NCBI RefSeq assembly: GCF_016107285.1
Contig: NZ_RCVQ01000004.1
Location: forward strand, 124,001-188,000
DNA length: 64,000 bases
Source: Roseomonas sp. KE0001
GTDB lineage: Bacteria; Pseudomonadota; Alphaproteobacteria; Acetobacterales; Acetobacteraceae
Direction: 5' to 3'
Shown here: positions 17,962 to 27,083 of the stretch, in pieces
How the letters are laid out: each line of letters starts with the position of its first letter
How positions within the stretch are numbered: the first letter of the stretch is position 1
Notes under the pieces: model-generated
Seen by the model: only the letters and a program-made list of their open reading frames with translations
Told to the model about the DNA's origin: nothing
Database searches by the model: none
Made by a program: the position numbers and the translations under genes

Positions 17962-18816
17962 ATGCAACACTTTCGGCGTCTCGCCGCAACCATTGTCCTG
18001 GGAACCCTGATCGGCGCGGGGATCGGTGCTGCCCCGGCGGGCGCCCAGCTGCCCAATCCGCCTTCTCCCCTGCCGGCGGACACGGCGGCGGCCGGCGCCG
18101 CGCCGATGGCCGACCCGATGGCCGCCTACACCCAGCGCGGCGTTCCGGCGGAGGCCACGGCGGAGAACGCCGTGGTGGCCCGCACCCGCGCCATCGCCTC
18201 GGCGCAGCGCCTGGCCTATGAGCGGATGGCCAGCGAGCTCGGCCTGCCGCGCGGCGTCAGCGATTCGCAGATCGAAAGCATGGTCAGCAGCATCGTGGTG
18301 GAGCAGGAGCGGACCACCCGCACCGGCTATACCGGCCGGCTGACGGTCAACTTCAATCCCAACCGGGCGGGCGGCCCGGGCCGCAGCCTCGCCAGCGGCG
18401 GCACCGCCGGCGCGGCCCCGAGCGACGCGGCGCCGCCGGTCATGCCGCACAGCGGCCCGGCCGCCAGCCATATCGAGGCCCGGGCCCGCTTCCTCGGCCT
18501 GAGCGAATGGCTGGAGCTGCGCCGCCGGCTGGCCGCCAGCCCGGAGATCGCCTCGGTGCAGATCCAGGCCATCGCGGTGGATGGCGCCCGGCTGCGCATC
18601 GGCCTGCGGCAGGGGGCCGAGCAGGCGCAGCAGGCGCTGAACGCCACCGGCCTGGCGCTGGTGCCCCCAGCCGTCACCATGCCGGCGCGGCCCGCCGGGA
18701 TGCTGGCCCCCCCGGTGCCGATCGGCGGGGCGGCGCTGCCCGTCCCGGCGGCGCCCGGCGCTACCGCGGGCGGCGCGGCGGGGATGTGGCACATCGGCCT
18801 TGCCGGCGGCGCCTGA
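17962..18816 (+). CDS. DUF2066-like exported protein
   Basis: The 284-residue protein has a signal peptide (residues 1-28, ending PAGA), then a domain with [24 protein letters not shown] and a [11 protein letters not shown] strand typical of DUF2066. A variable Pro/Ala-rich stretch follows, then a second domain with [22 protein letters not shown]. The family has no known function and is periplasmic. Position is the strongest clue: it lies between purM and a CDP-alcohol transferase/permease/hda row, as in many proteobacteria. It overlaps the next gene's start by 17 bases. I am confident of a conserved exported protein and moderately sure of the family. Confidence 0.7.
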   Translation: MQHFRRLAATIVLGTLIGAGIGAAPAGAQLPNPPSPLPADTAAAGAAPMADPMAAYTQRGVPAEATAENAVVARTRAIASAQRLAYERMASELGLPRGVSDSQIESMVSSIVVEQERTTRTGYTGRLTVNFNPNRAGGPGRSLASGGTAGAAPSDAAPPVMPHSGPAASHIEARARFLGLSEWLELRRRLAASPEIASVQIQAIAVDGARLRIGLRQGAEQAQQALNATGLALVPPAVTMPARPAGMLAPPVPIGGAALPVPAAPGATAGGAAGMWHIGLAGGA

Positions 18817-19429
18817 GCCGGAGCCGCTCCCGCCGGCGGAGACGGGCCGCGGCGGGCCCGGGGAAGGGGCTGCTCCGCCCCGGGACGCCGGCGCCCTCAC
18901 TCTTCCCAACGCCATCACCCTGGCGCGGCTCTGCGCCGTGCCGGCCGCCGTCTGGCTGATCCTGCACGCGCGGCTGGACATCGCCTTCTACGTCTTCGCC
19001 GCCGCCGGCCTGTCGGACGGCATCGACGGCTGGCTGGCGCGGCGCACGAACAGCCGCTCGGCACTCGGCGCCATGCTCGATCCGGTGGCCGACAAGGCCC
19101 TGCTGGTCTGCACCTATGTCACCCTGGCCGTCATCGGCGTGCTGCCGGACTGGCTGGCCATCCTGGTGGTGTTCCGCGACGTGCTGATCCTGGGCGGCGT
19201 CGCCCTGCTCAGCCTGCTCGGCCCGCCGCCGGCGATCCGGCCGTTGCTGATCTCGAAGGTCAATACCCTGGGGCAGATCCTGCTCGCCGGGCTGGCCCTT
19301 TTCCTGCATGGCTTCGGCCTGCCGGCGCCGGGCCTGCTGCTGGTCGCGTGCTGGCTGGTGGCCGGGCTGACGCTCGCCTCCGGCATCGCCTATCTCCTCA
19401 ACGCCCTGCGACCCGGAGCGCCCCCGTGA
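18800..19429 (+). CDS. CDP-alcohol phosphatidyltransferase family protein
   Basis: The 209-residue integral membrane enzyme carries the full CDP-alcohol transferase signature, DG-x2-AR-x8-G-x3-D-x3-D, in DGIDGWLARRTNSRSALGAM and LDPVADK at about residues 73-100, plus five to six helices. The family moves a phosphatidyl group from CDP-diacylglycerol to an alcohol, most often glycerol-3-phosphate (PgsA) or cardiolipin-type acceptors. The acceptor cannot be set from sequence. Translation probably starts at a TTG at 18800 overlapping the DUF2066 gene; no ATG lies nearby, so the true start could be internal to the Pro-rich first 33 residues. Confidence 0.85.
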   Translation: MPAAPEPEPLPPAETGRGGPGEGAAPPRDAGALTLPNAITLARLCAVPAAVWLILHARLDIAFYVFAAAGLSDGIDGWLARRTNSRSALGAMLDPVADKALLVCTYVTLAVIGVLPDWLAILVVFRDVLILGGVALLSLLGPPPAIRPLLISKVNTLGQILLAGLALFLHGFGLPAPGLLLVACWLVAGLTLASGIAYLLNALRPGAPP

Positions 19430-19466
19430 GAGTGCCGCCTCAGAGTGTCACCGCGAGGCCGTCGCC

Positions 19467-20639
19467 GTGAAGCTGCCGCCCGCCGCGCCCCCCATCTCGC
19501 CCCCAGACCTGCGGCAGCCGCCGCGCCTGACGACGCCCCCGCCGGCGCCGGCGGGGCCACGCAGCGCCACGCGCAACCAGCGCCTCGGCCTGGTGCTGGG
19601 CCTGCTGGCGGCGGGGCTGTTCCTGCTCTGGCTGTTCTCGGCCATCCTGACGCCGTTCGTCCTGGCCGGCTGCATCGCCTATTTCCTGGACCCGGTGGCG
19701 ACGCGCATGGCGCGCCTCGGCCTGCCGCGCGGCTTCGCCTCGCTGCTGCTCATCGCCGGGCTGATGGCCCTGGCGCTGCTCGGCCTGCTGCTACTCTATC
19801 CGCTGATCATCGGCCAGGTCGGCACCCTGCTGGCGCGGCTGCCGAGCTACATCGCCGGCGTCGGCGCCGCGGCGCAGGAGGCGATGACGGCGCTGGAGAC
19901 GCGGTTCGGGCCGGAGGTCTTCGACGCCCGGCTGCGCGACCTCGCGGTCAGCCAGCTCGGCGCCATCCTCTCCTATCTCGGCACGGCGGCGACGCGGCTG
20001 ATCGGCGGCGGCTATGCCCTGGTCAATGTCTTCACCCTGGTGGTGGTGACGCCGGTGGTCGCCTTCTACCTGCTGCGCGACTGGCCGCGCATCATGCTGC
20101 GTCTCGAGAGCTGGCTGCCGCGCCGCTCCGCCGCCACCCTGCGCCAGCTGGCCATGGACACCGACCGCGTGCTCTCCGCCTGGCTGCGCGGGCAGCTGAT
20201 CTGCTGCGCCCTGCTCGCCGCCTACTACGCCATGGCGCTCTCCGCCGTCGGGCTGGAGCTCGGGCTGATGGTCGGGCTGGCGGCGGGCTTCCTGACCTTC
20301 ATCCCCTATGTCGGCTCGATGACCGGCCTGGCCGCCGCGCTGCTGCTGGCGGTCGGCCAGTTCGGCACCTGGAACGGGGTCGGCCTGGTGGCGGCGGTCT
20401 TCGTCACCGGGCAGATCGTCGAGGGCTATATCATCTATCCCAGGCTGCTGGGCGACCGGGTGGAGCTGCACGCGGTCTGGGTGATCTTCGCCCTTTTCGC
20501 CGGCGGCGTCGCCTTCGGCTTCCTGGGCGTGCTCCTGGCGGTGCCGATGGCGGCGACGCTCGGCGTGCTGGCGCGCTACTGGCTGCGGCGGTATCTGGAA
20601 AGTCCGCTCTACCTGGACCCGCCCCGCACCGGCCCGTGA
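19467..20639 (+). CDS. AI-2E family transporter (PerM-like)
   Basis: The 390-residue protein has a Pro-rich N-terminal tail and about eight membrane segments with the AI-2E exporter pattern: FLLWLFSAILTPFVLAGCIAYFLDP near the start, a long amphipathic region, and the conserved FIPYVGSMTGLAAA and GDRVELHAVWVIFAL near the end. Family members export autoinducer-2, sodium or other small solutes; the function of the form next to hda is unknown. It starts with GTG at 19467. Its stop TGA shares a base with the ATG of hdaA, so translation is coupled. Confidence 0.88.
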   Translation: MKLPPAAPPISPPDLRQPPRLTTPPPAPAGPRSATRNQRLGLVLGLLAAGLFLLWLFSAILTPFVLAGCIAYFLDPVATRMARLGLPRGFASLLLIAGLMALALLGLLLLYPLIIGQVGTLLARLPSYIAGVGAAAQEAMTALETRFGPEVFDARLRDLAVSQLGAILSYLGTAATRLIGGGYALVNVFTLVVVTPVVAFYLLRDWPRIMLRLESWLPRRSAATLRQLAMDTDRVLSAWLRGQLICCALLAAYYAMALSAVGLELGLMVGLAAGFLTFIPYVGSMTGLAAALLLAVGQFGTWNGVGLVAAVFVTGQIVEGYIIYPRLLGDRVELHAVWVIFALFAGGVAFGFLGVLLAVPMAATLGVLARYWLRRYLESPLYLDPPRTGP

Positions 20640-21376
20640 TGTCCGCCCCCGGCCATACCCCGACCCGCCAGCTGGCCCTGCCGCTGGATCTGCCGCAGGC
20701 CTTCCGCGGCGAGCTGCTGGCCGATCCCTCCAATGCCACGGCGCGCGCCTGGCTGGCGCGCCACGAGGCCTGGCCGGCCGGGCGGCTGGCGGTCTTCGGG
20801 CCCGAGGGGGTGGGCAAGTCGCACCTGCTGCGGCGGGTGGCGGCGGAGCGCGGCTGGCGGCTGCTGCAGGGCCCGCTGCTGCGCGGCGTGCCCGAGCCGG
20901 CGCCCAGCGTGCTGGACGATGCCGACTGCGTGGCCGAGGAGACGGCGCTGTTCCATCTGATCAACGCCTGCGCGGCGCAGGGCCTGCCGCTGCTGCTGGC
21001 CGGCCGTGCGCCGCCGGCCCGCTGGCCGGTGGCGCTGCCCGACCTGCGCTCGCGGCTGCGCGCCACCACCGCGGCCGGCATCGGCGAGCCGTCGGACGCC
21101 CTGCTGGCGACCCTGCTGGCGCGGCATTTCGCCGAGCGCCAGCTGCGCGTGCCCGAGGCGGTGCAGGACTGGCTGCTGGCCCGCCTGCCGCGCGAGGCCG
21201 CGGCCATCGCCGCCGCCGCCGCCCGGCTGGACCGCGCCGCCCTGGCCGCCGGGGGCGCCGTGACCCGGGCCCTGGCCCGCGCCGCGCTCGCCGACTGGCC
21301 CGGCTTCGAGCCTCTCGATGACGTTTCCATGGAATCCGGCGAGGCCGGCTCCCTCGACACGCCGGCGCTGTTGTAG
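20639..21376 (+). CDS. hdaA: DnaA regulatory inactivator HdaA
   Basis: The 245-residue AAA+ protein is a DnaA-like ATPase that, with the sliding clamp, promotes hydrolysis of DnaA-bound ATP to prevent re-initiation. The clamp-binding motif QLALPL lies at residues 11-16. Walker A is GPEGVGKS (54-61) and Walker B is LDDAD near 95. DnaA's C-terminal DNA-binding domain is absent, as expected. Its position behind the AI-2E permease and before ppk matches the order known in related bacteria. Length and motifs fit well. Confidence 0.92.
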   Translation: MSAPGHTPTRQLALPLDLPQAFRGELLADPSNATARAWLARHEAWPAGRLAVFGPEGVGKSHLLRRVAAERGWRLLQGPLLRGVPEPAPSVLDDADCVAEETALFHLINACAAQGLPLLLAGRAPPARWPVALPDLRSRLRATTAAGIGEPSDALLATLLARHFAERQLRVPEAVQDWLLARLPREAAAIAAAAARLDRAALAAGGAVTRALARAALADWPGFEPLDDVSMESGEAGSLDTPALL

Positions 21377-21385
21377 TCTCGCTCC

Positions 21386-23596
21386 ATGGACGCTCCAGAC
21401 GCCACCCTCCCCGCCGATGCGGAACCGCCCGCCGAGGCCGCCGCCATCGCCACCTCGCCCGAGCGGTTCATCAACCGCGAGCTCTCCTGGCTGGACTTCA
21501 ACGCCCGGGTGCTGGAGGAGGCGGCCAATCCGCAGCACCCGCTGCTGGAACGGCTGCGCTTCGTCGCCATCTCGGCCTCGAACCTGGACGAGTTCTATTC
21601 GGTGCGCGTCGCCGGGCTGGTTGGGCAGGAGCGCTCGGGCATCCTGCCGGCCTCCCCGGACGGGCTGACGCCGGGCCAGCAGCTGGTCGCCATCCATGCC
21701 CGCGCCGCGGCGCTGATCGACGAGCAGCAGGCGACCTGGCGCGAGCTGCGCGCCCGCATCCGCGAGGCGGGCATCAGCGTCGCCGGCATCGAGGAGCTGT
21801 CGGAGGCGGACCGCGCCTGGCTCGAGAGCTGGTTCCTGGAGCGCGTCTTCCCGGTGCTGACGCCGCTGGCCGTCGATCCGGCGCATCCCTTTCCCTTCAT
21901 CAGCAACCTGGCGCTCTGCATGGTGCTGAAGCTGGTGCGGGAGGAGGATGGCGGCACCATGCGCGCCCTGCTGCCGCTGCCGCCGCAGATCGAGCGCTTC
22001 GTCCGCCTGCCGCCGGCCGATGACGCGCCGCAGATCACCCCCGGCACCGGGCCGATCCGCTTCGTCGTGCTCGAGGACCTGATCACCCTCTTCCTGCCGC
22101 GCCTCTTCCCCGGCTTCATCAATGCCGAGCAGGGGCTGTTCCGGCTGATCCGTGACACCGACGTGGAATTCGAGGAGGAGGCGGAGGATCTGGTCCGCTC
22201 CTATGAGAGCGCGCTGAAGCGGCGCCGGCGCGGCCGCGCCATCCAGCTCTCGGTCGATGCCGGCATGCCGGCCGATCTGGTGGATTTCGTGGTCGAGGAG
22301 CTGGACGCGCCGCGCGCCGAGATCTTCGTCGTCGACGGGCTGCTCGGCATGGCCGACCTCAAGCAGCTGATCGTCGACGACCGGCCCGATCTGCTGTTCA
22401 CGCCCTATACGCCGCGCTTCCCCGAGCGCATCCTGGATTTCGGCGGCGACTGCTTCGCGGCGATCCGCGCCAAGGACATCGTCGTCCACCACCCCTACGA
22501 ATCCTTCGATGTGGTGGTGCAGTTCCTGCGGCAGGCGGCGCGCGACCCAAATGTCGTGGCCATCAAGCAGACGCTCTACCGCACCAGCCGCGTCAGCCCG
22601 ATCGCCCGCGCGTTGATCGAGGCGGCCGAGATGGGCAAGTCCGTCACCGCCATGGTGGAGCTGAAGGCCCGCTTCGACGAGGAGCGCAACATCGCGCTGG
22701 CGCGCGAGCTGGAGGCGGCCGGGGTGCAGGTCGTCTATGGCTTCGTCGATCTCAAGACCCATGCCAAGGTCAGCCTGGTGGTGCGGCGCGAGGGCGGCTC
22801 GCTACGCTCCTACGCGCATTTCGGCACCGGCAACTACCACCCCGTCACGGCGCGCATCTACACCGACCTCAGCTACTTCACCGCCGACCCGGCGCTGACG
22901 CGGGACGCGCAGAAGCTGTTCAACTACATGACCGGCTACGCCCGCCCCGAGACGATGGAGAAGCTGGCCTTCTCGCCGCTGACCATCCGCCCCTCGATCC
23001 TCGGTTTGATCGAGCAGGAGATCGCCTTCGCGCGGGAGGGCAAGGCGGCGCAGATCTGGCTCAAGATGAACTCCCTGGTCGACCAGCAGCTGATCGACGC
23101 GCTCTACCGCGCCAGCCAGGCGGGGGTCAGGATCGACTGCGTGGTGCGCGGCATCTGCTGCCTGCGCCCCGGCGTGCCGGGCCTCTCCACCAATATCCGG
23201 GTGAAGTCGATCGTCGGCCGCTTCCTGGAGCATTCGCGCATCCTGGTCTTCGGCAATGGCCACCGGCTGCCCTCGCGCCGGGCGCGGGTCTTCATCTCCT
23301 CGGCCGACTGGATGGCGCGCAACATGGACTGGCGGGTCGAGACCATGGTGCCGGTCGAGAACGCGACCGTGCATGCGCAGATCCTCGATCAGATCATGGT
23401 GACCAATCTGCGGGACACCGAGCAATCCTGGCAGCTGAGGCCGGACGGTTCCTGGCGGCGCCTGCATCCGGGGGCGCAACCGGTGTCCGCCCACGAGTAT
23501 TTCATGACCAACCCGTCGCTGTCCGGCCGGGGCAGCGCCCTGCAGCGGACCGCCGCCCGCGCGCGCCGGCGGCAGGACCGTGTCTCCCAGGACTGA
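21386..23596 (+). CDS. ppk1: Polyphosphate kinase 1
   Basis: The 736-residue enzyme polymerises ATP gamma-phosphates into polyphosphate. It has the N domain ([19 protein letters not shown]), the head domain, and two phospholipase-D-like C domains. The phosphorylated His is H459 in [13 protein letters not shown], and [19 protein letters not shown] and [12 protein letters not shown] are conserved. It acts as a membrane-associated tetramer. Its stop overlaps the ppx start, the classic ppk-ppx pairing, so synthesis and breakdown of polyphosphate are made from one message. No unusual change is seen. Confidence 0.97.
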   Translation: MDAPDATLPADAEPPAEAAAIATSPERFINRELSWLDFNARVLEEAANPQHPLLERLRFVAISASNLDEFYSVRVAGLVGQERSGILPASPDGLTPGQQLVAIHARAAALIDEQQATWRELRARIREAGISVAGIEELSEADRAWLESWFLERVFPVLTPLAVDPAHPFPFISNLALCMVLKLVREEDGGTMRALLPLPPQIERFVRLPPADDAPQITPGTGPIRFVVLEDLITLFLPRLFPGFINAEQGLFRLIRDTDVEFEEEAEDLVRSYESALKRRRRGRAIQLSVDAGMPADLVDFVVEELDAPRAEIFVVDGLLGMADLKQLIVDDRPDLLFTPYTPRFPERILDFGGDCFAAIRAKDIVVHHPYESFDVVVQFLRQAARDPNVVAIKQTLYRTSRVSPIARALIEAAEMGKSVTAMVELKARFDEERNIALARELEAAGVQVVYGFVDLKTHAKVSLVVRREGGSLRSYAHFGTGNYHPVTARIYTDLSYFTADPALTRDAQKLFNYMTGYARPETMEKLAFSPLTIRPSILGLIEQEIAFAREGKAAQIWLKMNSLVDQQLIDALYRASQAGVRIDCVVRGICCLRPGVPGLSTNIRVKSIVGRFLEHSRILVFGNGHRLPSRRARVFISSADWMARNMDWRVETMVPVENATVHAQILDQIMVTNLRDTEQSWQLRPDGSWRRLHPGAQPVSAHEYFMTNPSLSGRGSALQRTAARARRRQDRVSQD

Positions 23597-25130
23597 CTCC
23601 ACAGAAGGAAGCCCGCGTTTGGATCTGCCGCATATCGCCGCCGCCGTGGGAATGGGGCCGGATGCCCGCTGCGGCATCGTCGACCTTGGCTCGAATTCCG
23701 TGCGTCTGGTGGTCTTCGAGGGGCGCGGGCGGAACCCGGCCGCCATCTTCAACGAGAAGGCGGTCCTGGGTCTCGGCCGGGGGTTGCAGACCACGGGGCG
23801 GCTGAACGAGGAGGCGGTGCCGCAGGCGCTGATGGTGCTGGAGCGTTACCACGCCGTGGCCCGCGCCATGGGGGCGGCGCCGCTGGAGGTGCTGGCCACC
23901 GCCGCGGTGCGCGATGCCGAGAACGGTCCCGCCTTCGCCGCCGCCCTGGCCGAGCGGATGCCGGGCGTGCCGGTCAAGATCCTGAACGGGCAGGAGGAGG
24001 CGGCCTATTCCGCCGAGGGGGTGCTGCTGGGCTTTCCCCAGGCAGACGGCATCCTGGGCGATCTCGGCGGCGGCTCGCTGGAGGTGGTGGAACTGACCCA
24101 GGGCCGCGCCGGGGCCAGCGAGTCCCTGCCGCTCGGCGCCATCCGCCTCTCCGACCGCGCCGGCGGCGATGTCGGCCGGGCGCGCGGCATCGCCGAGGCC
24201 GAGCTGGGCCGGCTGCCCTGGCTGGCGCATGGCAAGGACCGCGACCTTTACCTGGTGGGCGGCGCCTGGCGCGCGCTGGCCAAGATCCACATCGCGCAGA
24301 CCTCCTATCCGCTGTCCATCGTGCATCACTACGTGCTGCGGCGGGAGGAGGCGCGCGACCTCTGCGGCCTGGTGGCGGCGGCGACGCGGCGGACCCTCGA
24401 GAAGCTGCCCGGGGTTCCCTCCAAGCGGCTCCAGGACCTGCCCTTCGCCGCCGTGGCGCTGCGCCGTCTGCTGCGCGCCACCGGCGCCTGCCGCGTCGTC
24501 TTCAGCGCCAACGGGCTGCGGGAAGGCTGGTATGCCCGCCACCTGGCGCCCGAGGTGCGGCGTGAGGACCCGCTGCTGGCCGCCGGGCGCGAGATGGCGG
24601 CGCGCTACGGGCGCGACACGGCCCTGCCCCTCGCGCTCGCCGCCTGGACCGCGCCGCTCTTCCCCGAGGAGCGCCCGGCCGAGGCGGCGCTGCGCGAGGC
24701 CGCCTGCTGGCTGTCCGACATCGGCAGCCACGACCATCCGGACTATCGCGCCGAGCAGTCCTTCCTGCGCGTGCTGCGCCAGCCGGGCATCGGCCTCGAC
24801 CACCACGAGCGCGCCTTTCTCGCCCTGGTGGTGGCGCTGCGCTACGAGCCCGAGCTGGCCGCCCCCTGGCTGGCCACGGCGCGCATCCTGCTGGACAGCG
24901 TGACGCTGCGCCGGGCGGAGGTGCTGGGGGCGGCGCTGCGCCTCGCCTATACGCTTTCGGGCGGCACGCCGGCGCTGCTGGGCGAGGCGCGGCTGGAGAT
25001 GACCGGCGAGGAGCTTCGCCTGCGGCTGGTGCAGGGGGGTGGCGTCTTCGCCGGGGACAGTGTGCAACGCCGCGTCGAGGCCCTGGCGGCGGCGCTCGGC
25101 CTGACCGCGGTGGTGGAACTGGCGGCCTGA
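23580..25130 (+). CDS. ppx: Exopolyphosphatase, Ppx/GppA family
   Basis: The 516-residue protein carries the Ppx/GppA ATPase-fold motifs: [16 protein letters not shown] (phosphate 1), [18 protein letters not shown], and [13 protein letters not shown] (phosphate 2), followed by a helical HD-like domain ([13 protein letters not shown] near residue 380). It removes terminal phosphates from polyphosphate or converts pppGpp to ppGpp. The start is a GTG that overlaps ppk1 by 17 bases; a TTG slightly downstream is possible. Context with ppk1 supports the polyphosphatase role. Confidence 0.92.
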   Translation: MSPRTDSTEGSPRLDLPHIAAAVGMGPDARCGIVDLGSNSVRLVVFEGRGRNPAAIFNEKAVLGLGRGLQTTGRLNEEAVPQALMVLERYHAVARAMGAAPLEVLATAAVRDAENGPAFAAALAERMPGVPVKILNGQEEAAYSAEGVLLGFPQADGILGDLGGGSLEVVELTQGRAGASESLPLGAIRLSDRAGGDVGRARGIAEAELGRLPWLAHGKDRDLYLVGGAWRALAKIHIAQTSYPLSIVHHYVLRREEARDLCGLVAAATRRTLEKLPGVPSKRLQDLPFAAVALRRLLRATGACRVVFSANGLREGWYARHLAPEVRREDPLLAAGREMAARYGRDTALPLALAAWTAPLFPEERPAEAALREAACWLSDIGSHDHPDYRAEQSFLRVLRQPGIGLDHHERAFLALVVALRYEPELAAPWLATARILLDSVTLRRAEVLGAALRLAYTLSGGTPALLGEARLEMTGEELRLRLVQGGGVFAGDSVQRRVEALAAALGLTAVVELAA

Positions 25131-25149
25131 GGCGCGGGCGGAGGGCGTC

Positions 25150-25626
25150 ATGATGGCGCGGATCGGCCGGGGGCTCGGAGGGGCGCTCGGAGACTGGATC
25201 AGCTTCCGGGGCCGGATCCCGCTCGGCCGCTACTGGCTGACCTATGTGCTGCCCCTGACCGCGCTCCAGCTCGCCGCCATCCTGGCCGATATCCTGCTGT
25301 TCGGCTGGAACGCGCGGAGCCTGGGGCCGGAGATCGTGCCGACGGCCCGTGCGGCGCTGGAGGGGACCTATCGGCTCCACGCCACCACGCTGACGCTGCA
25401 AGGACCCCTCTCGGGTCTCTGGTGGTGGGTCTTGCTGGTGCCCGGCTTCGCCGGCATGACGAAGCGCTGGCACGACCGTGGCGCCAGCGGCTGGTGGAGC
25501 CTGCTGTTGCTGGTACCGGTGCTGGGCTGGATCTGGGTCTTCGTCAGCCTGTGTTGCCGCGATGGCCAGCGCGGCCCCAACCGCTATGGGCCCGACCCTC
25601 TGGAGCCGGCGCCGCCGGCGGCCTGA
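25150..25626 (+). CDS. DUF805 family membrane protein
   Basis: This 158-residue protein has the DUF805 pattern: an FRGRIPLGRYWL segment before the first helix, the conserved KRWHDRGASGWWSLLLLVPVLGWIW loop and helix, and a closing GPNRYGPDP. It should have about four membrane helices. The function is unknown. It starts 19 bases after ppx and may be the last gene of that operon; a strong palindrome follows it. Confidence 0.9.
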   Translation: MMARIGRGLGGALGDWISFRGRIPLGRYWLTYVLPLTALQLAAILADILLFGWNARSLGPEIVPTARAALEGTYRLHATTLTLQGPLSGLWWWVLLVPGFAGMTKRWHDRGASGWWSLLLLVPVLGWIWVFVSLCCRDGQRGPNRYGPDPLEPAPPAA

Positions 25627-25688
25627 CGGATCCCCCCCTCACGGCCGAGGCCCCGCGGCAGTCCCGGCCTGGAGCGTCTGTTTTTCTC

Positions 25689-25735
25689 GAGCGTCCTCAC
25701 CCGATCCGGTGATTCCACCGGATCGGGTTCCGCTC
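25689..25735. repeat. Long palindromic element between DUF805 and rnd
   Basis: ACCCGATCCGGTG (25699-25711) and CACCGGATCGGGT (25716-25728) form a perfect 13-bp stem with loop ATTC. The arms GAGCG (25689-25693) and CGCTC (25731-25735) extend it. It fills the gap between two convergent genes. A T5 tract precedes it on the plus strand, so it is not a textbook terminator for either gene; its form resembles interspersed palindromic elements. Confidence 0.8.
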
Positions 25736-26919
25736 TAGCTCGGGATCAGCTTGACCTTGCGGCCCTCGACGCCCAGGGCCAGCCGCCCGCTCTTCAGCGA
25801 CACCGCCGCCTGGCCGAAGATCTGGCGCCGCCAGCCATGCAGGGCGGGGATCTGCGGCTCCGCCTCGGTGGCCAGCCGCTCCAGCTCGTCGCTGCTGGCG
25901 ATCAGGCGCGGGGCGACATGATGCTCCTCGGCCTTGGCCGCCAGCAGGACCTTGAGCAGCGCGATCAGCGCCGGCGAGGCCGGCGGACCCTGGCGGTTGT
26001 CGCGCTGCGCCTCGGGCAGTTGGGCCTCCGGCAAATCGCGGGCCGCGGCCAGCGCGGCCAGCAGACCGGCCCCGGCCTTGCCGTCGGCGAAGCCCTTGCT
26101 GATGCCCCGCGCGCGGGACAGTTCGGCGGGGGAGGCGGGGCTGGTGGCGGCGATCTCCAGCAAGGTCTCGTCCCGCACCAGCCGCTGGCGCGGGATGTTC
26201 ACCCGCTGGGCCTCCCGCTCGCGCCAGGCGGCGGCGGCGCGCACGGCGGCGAGGAAGCGGCGGTTGCCGCTGCGGGGCTTCAGCCGTTCCCAGGCGCTCT
26301 CCGGGTCCTGGCGGTAGGTGGCGGGGTCGGTCAGCTCCGCCATCTCCTCGGCCACCCAGGAGAGCCGGCCCTCCTCGGTCAGGCGCTCGACCAGCGCCGT
26401 ATAGACCCGGCGGAGGTGGGTGACATCGGCCGCCGCATAGGCGATCTGCGCGGCGGAGAGGGGGCGCGCCGACCAGTCGGAGAAGCGGTGCGCCTTGTCG
26501 ATCGAGGCATTGGCGAGGCCGCGCACCAGGCTGTCATAGCTCGCCTGGTCGCCGAAGCCGGCCACCATGGCGGCGATCTGCGTGTCGAAGAGGGGGCGGG
26601 GCGGGGCGCCGAAGCGGAGGATGCAGATCTCCACATCCTGCCGCGCCGCGTGGAACACTTTCGTGACCTTCGGATCGGCCAGGAGCTCGCCGAGGGGGGC
26701 GAGGTCCAGCCCCTCGGCCTGGGCGTCGATCACGGCGACATCCCGGGCGCCGCCGAGCTGCACGACGCAGAGCTCCGGCCAATAGGTCTTCTCCCGCATG
26801 AATTCGGTGTCGACCGTGACGAAGGGCTCCTCGCGCAGGCGCGCGCAGAGCGCGGCGAGGTCCTCGGTACGGGTGATCAGGACGGGGTCGGCGTCCTGGG
26901 CCTGGCTGCGTCGGCTCAT
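25735..26919 (-). CDS. rnd: Ribonuclease D
   Basis: The 394-residue 3'-5' exoribonuclease trims tRNA and other stable RNA ends. The DEDDy catalytic set is visible: VDTEFMREKTYWPELCVVQLGG (Asp and Glu), VFHAARQDVEIC (Asp), and AYAAADVTHL (Tyr and Asp). An HRDC domain follows near residues 215-295 (REREAQRVNIPRQRLVRDETLLEIA). The start ATG at 26917-26919 is standard. It diverges from aspS across 164 bases. Nothing unusual is noted. Confidence 0.95.
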   Translation of the reverse strand: MSRRSQAQDADPVLITRTEDLAALCARLREEPFVTVDTEFMREKTYWPELCVVQLGGARDVAVIDAQAEGLDLAPLGELLADPKVTKVFHAARQDVEICILRFGAPPRPLFDTQIAAMVAGFGDQASYDSLVRGLANASIDKAHRFSDWSARPLSAAQIAYAAADVTHLRRVYTALVERLTEEGRLSWVAEEMAELTDPATYRQDPESAWERLKPRSGNRRFLAAVRAAAAWREREAQRVNIPRQRLVRDETLLEIAATSPASPAELSRARGISKGFADGKAGAGLLAALAAARDLPEAQLPEAQRDNRQGPPASPALIALLKVLLAAKAEEHHVAPRLIASSDELERLATEAEPQIPALHGWRRQIFGQAAVSLKSGRLALGVEGRKVKLIPS

Positions 26920-27000
26920 TGTCAGCGTTCTAGCGAAGCGCGCGGGCGGCGCAAAGTCCGGCCCTGGCCGGACCGATTCGCCAGGCGGCGCAACTCGCCC

Positions 27001-27029
27001 TTGACAGGGGGCCGCCCGGCGCCCCTTCT
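27001..27029 (+). promoter_or_regulatory. Candidate aspS promoter
   Basis: A perfect TTGACA hexamer lies at 27001-27006, 77 bases before the aspS start, in a divergent intergenic gap. The hexamer 17 bases on (CCTTCT) is a poor -10 match, as is common in this GC-rich group, so only the -35 is persuasive. Confidence 0.35.
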
Positions 27030-27083
27030 GCGGCCCTTTCCGACTGACGCCGCGTCCTTATCCAGCCTGGGGTTTACCGACCG

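Noticed and set aside
20609-22762. A long minus-strand frame opposite hdaA and ppk1
   Set aside because: Both plus-strand genes carry complete motifs and tight operon spacing; the minus frame has low complexity and no motif.
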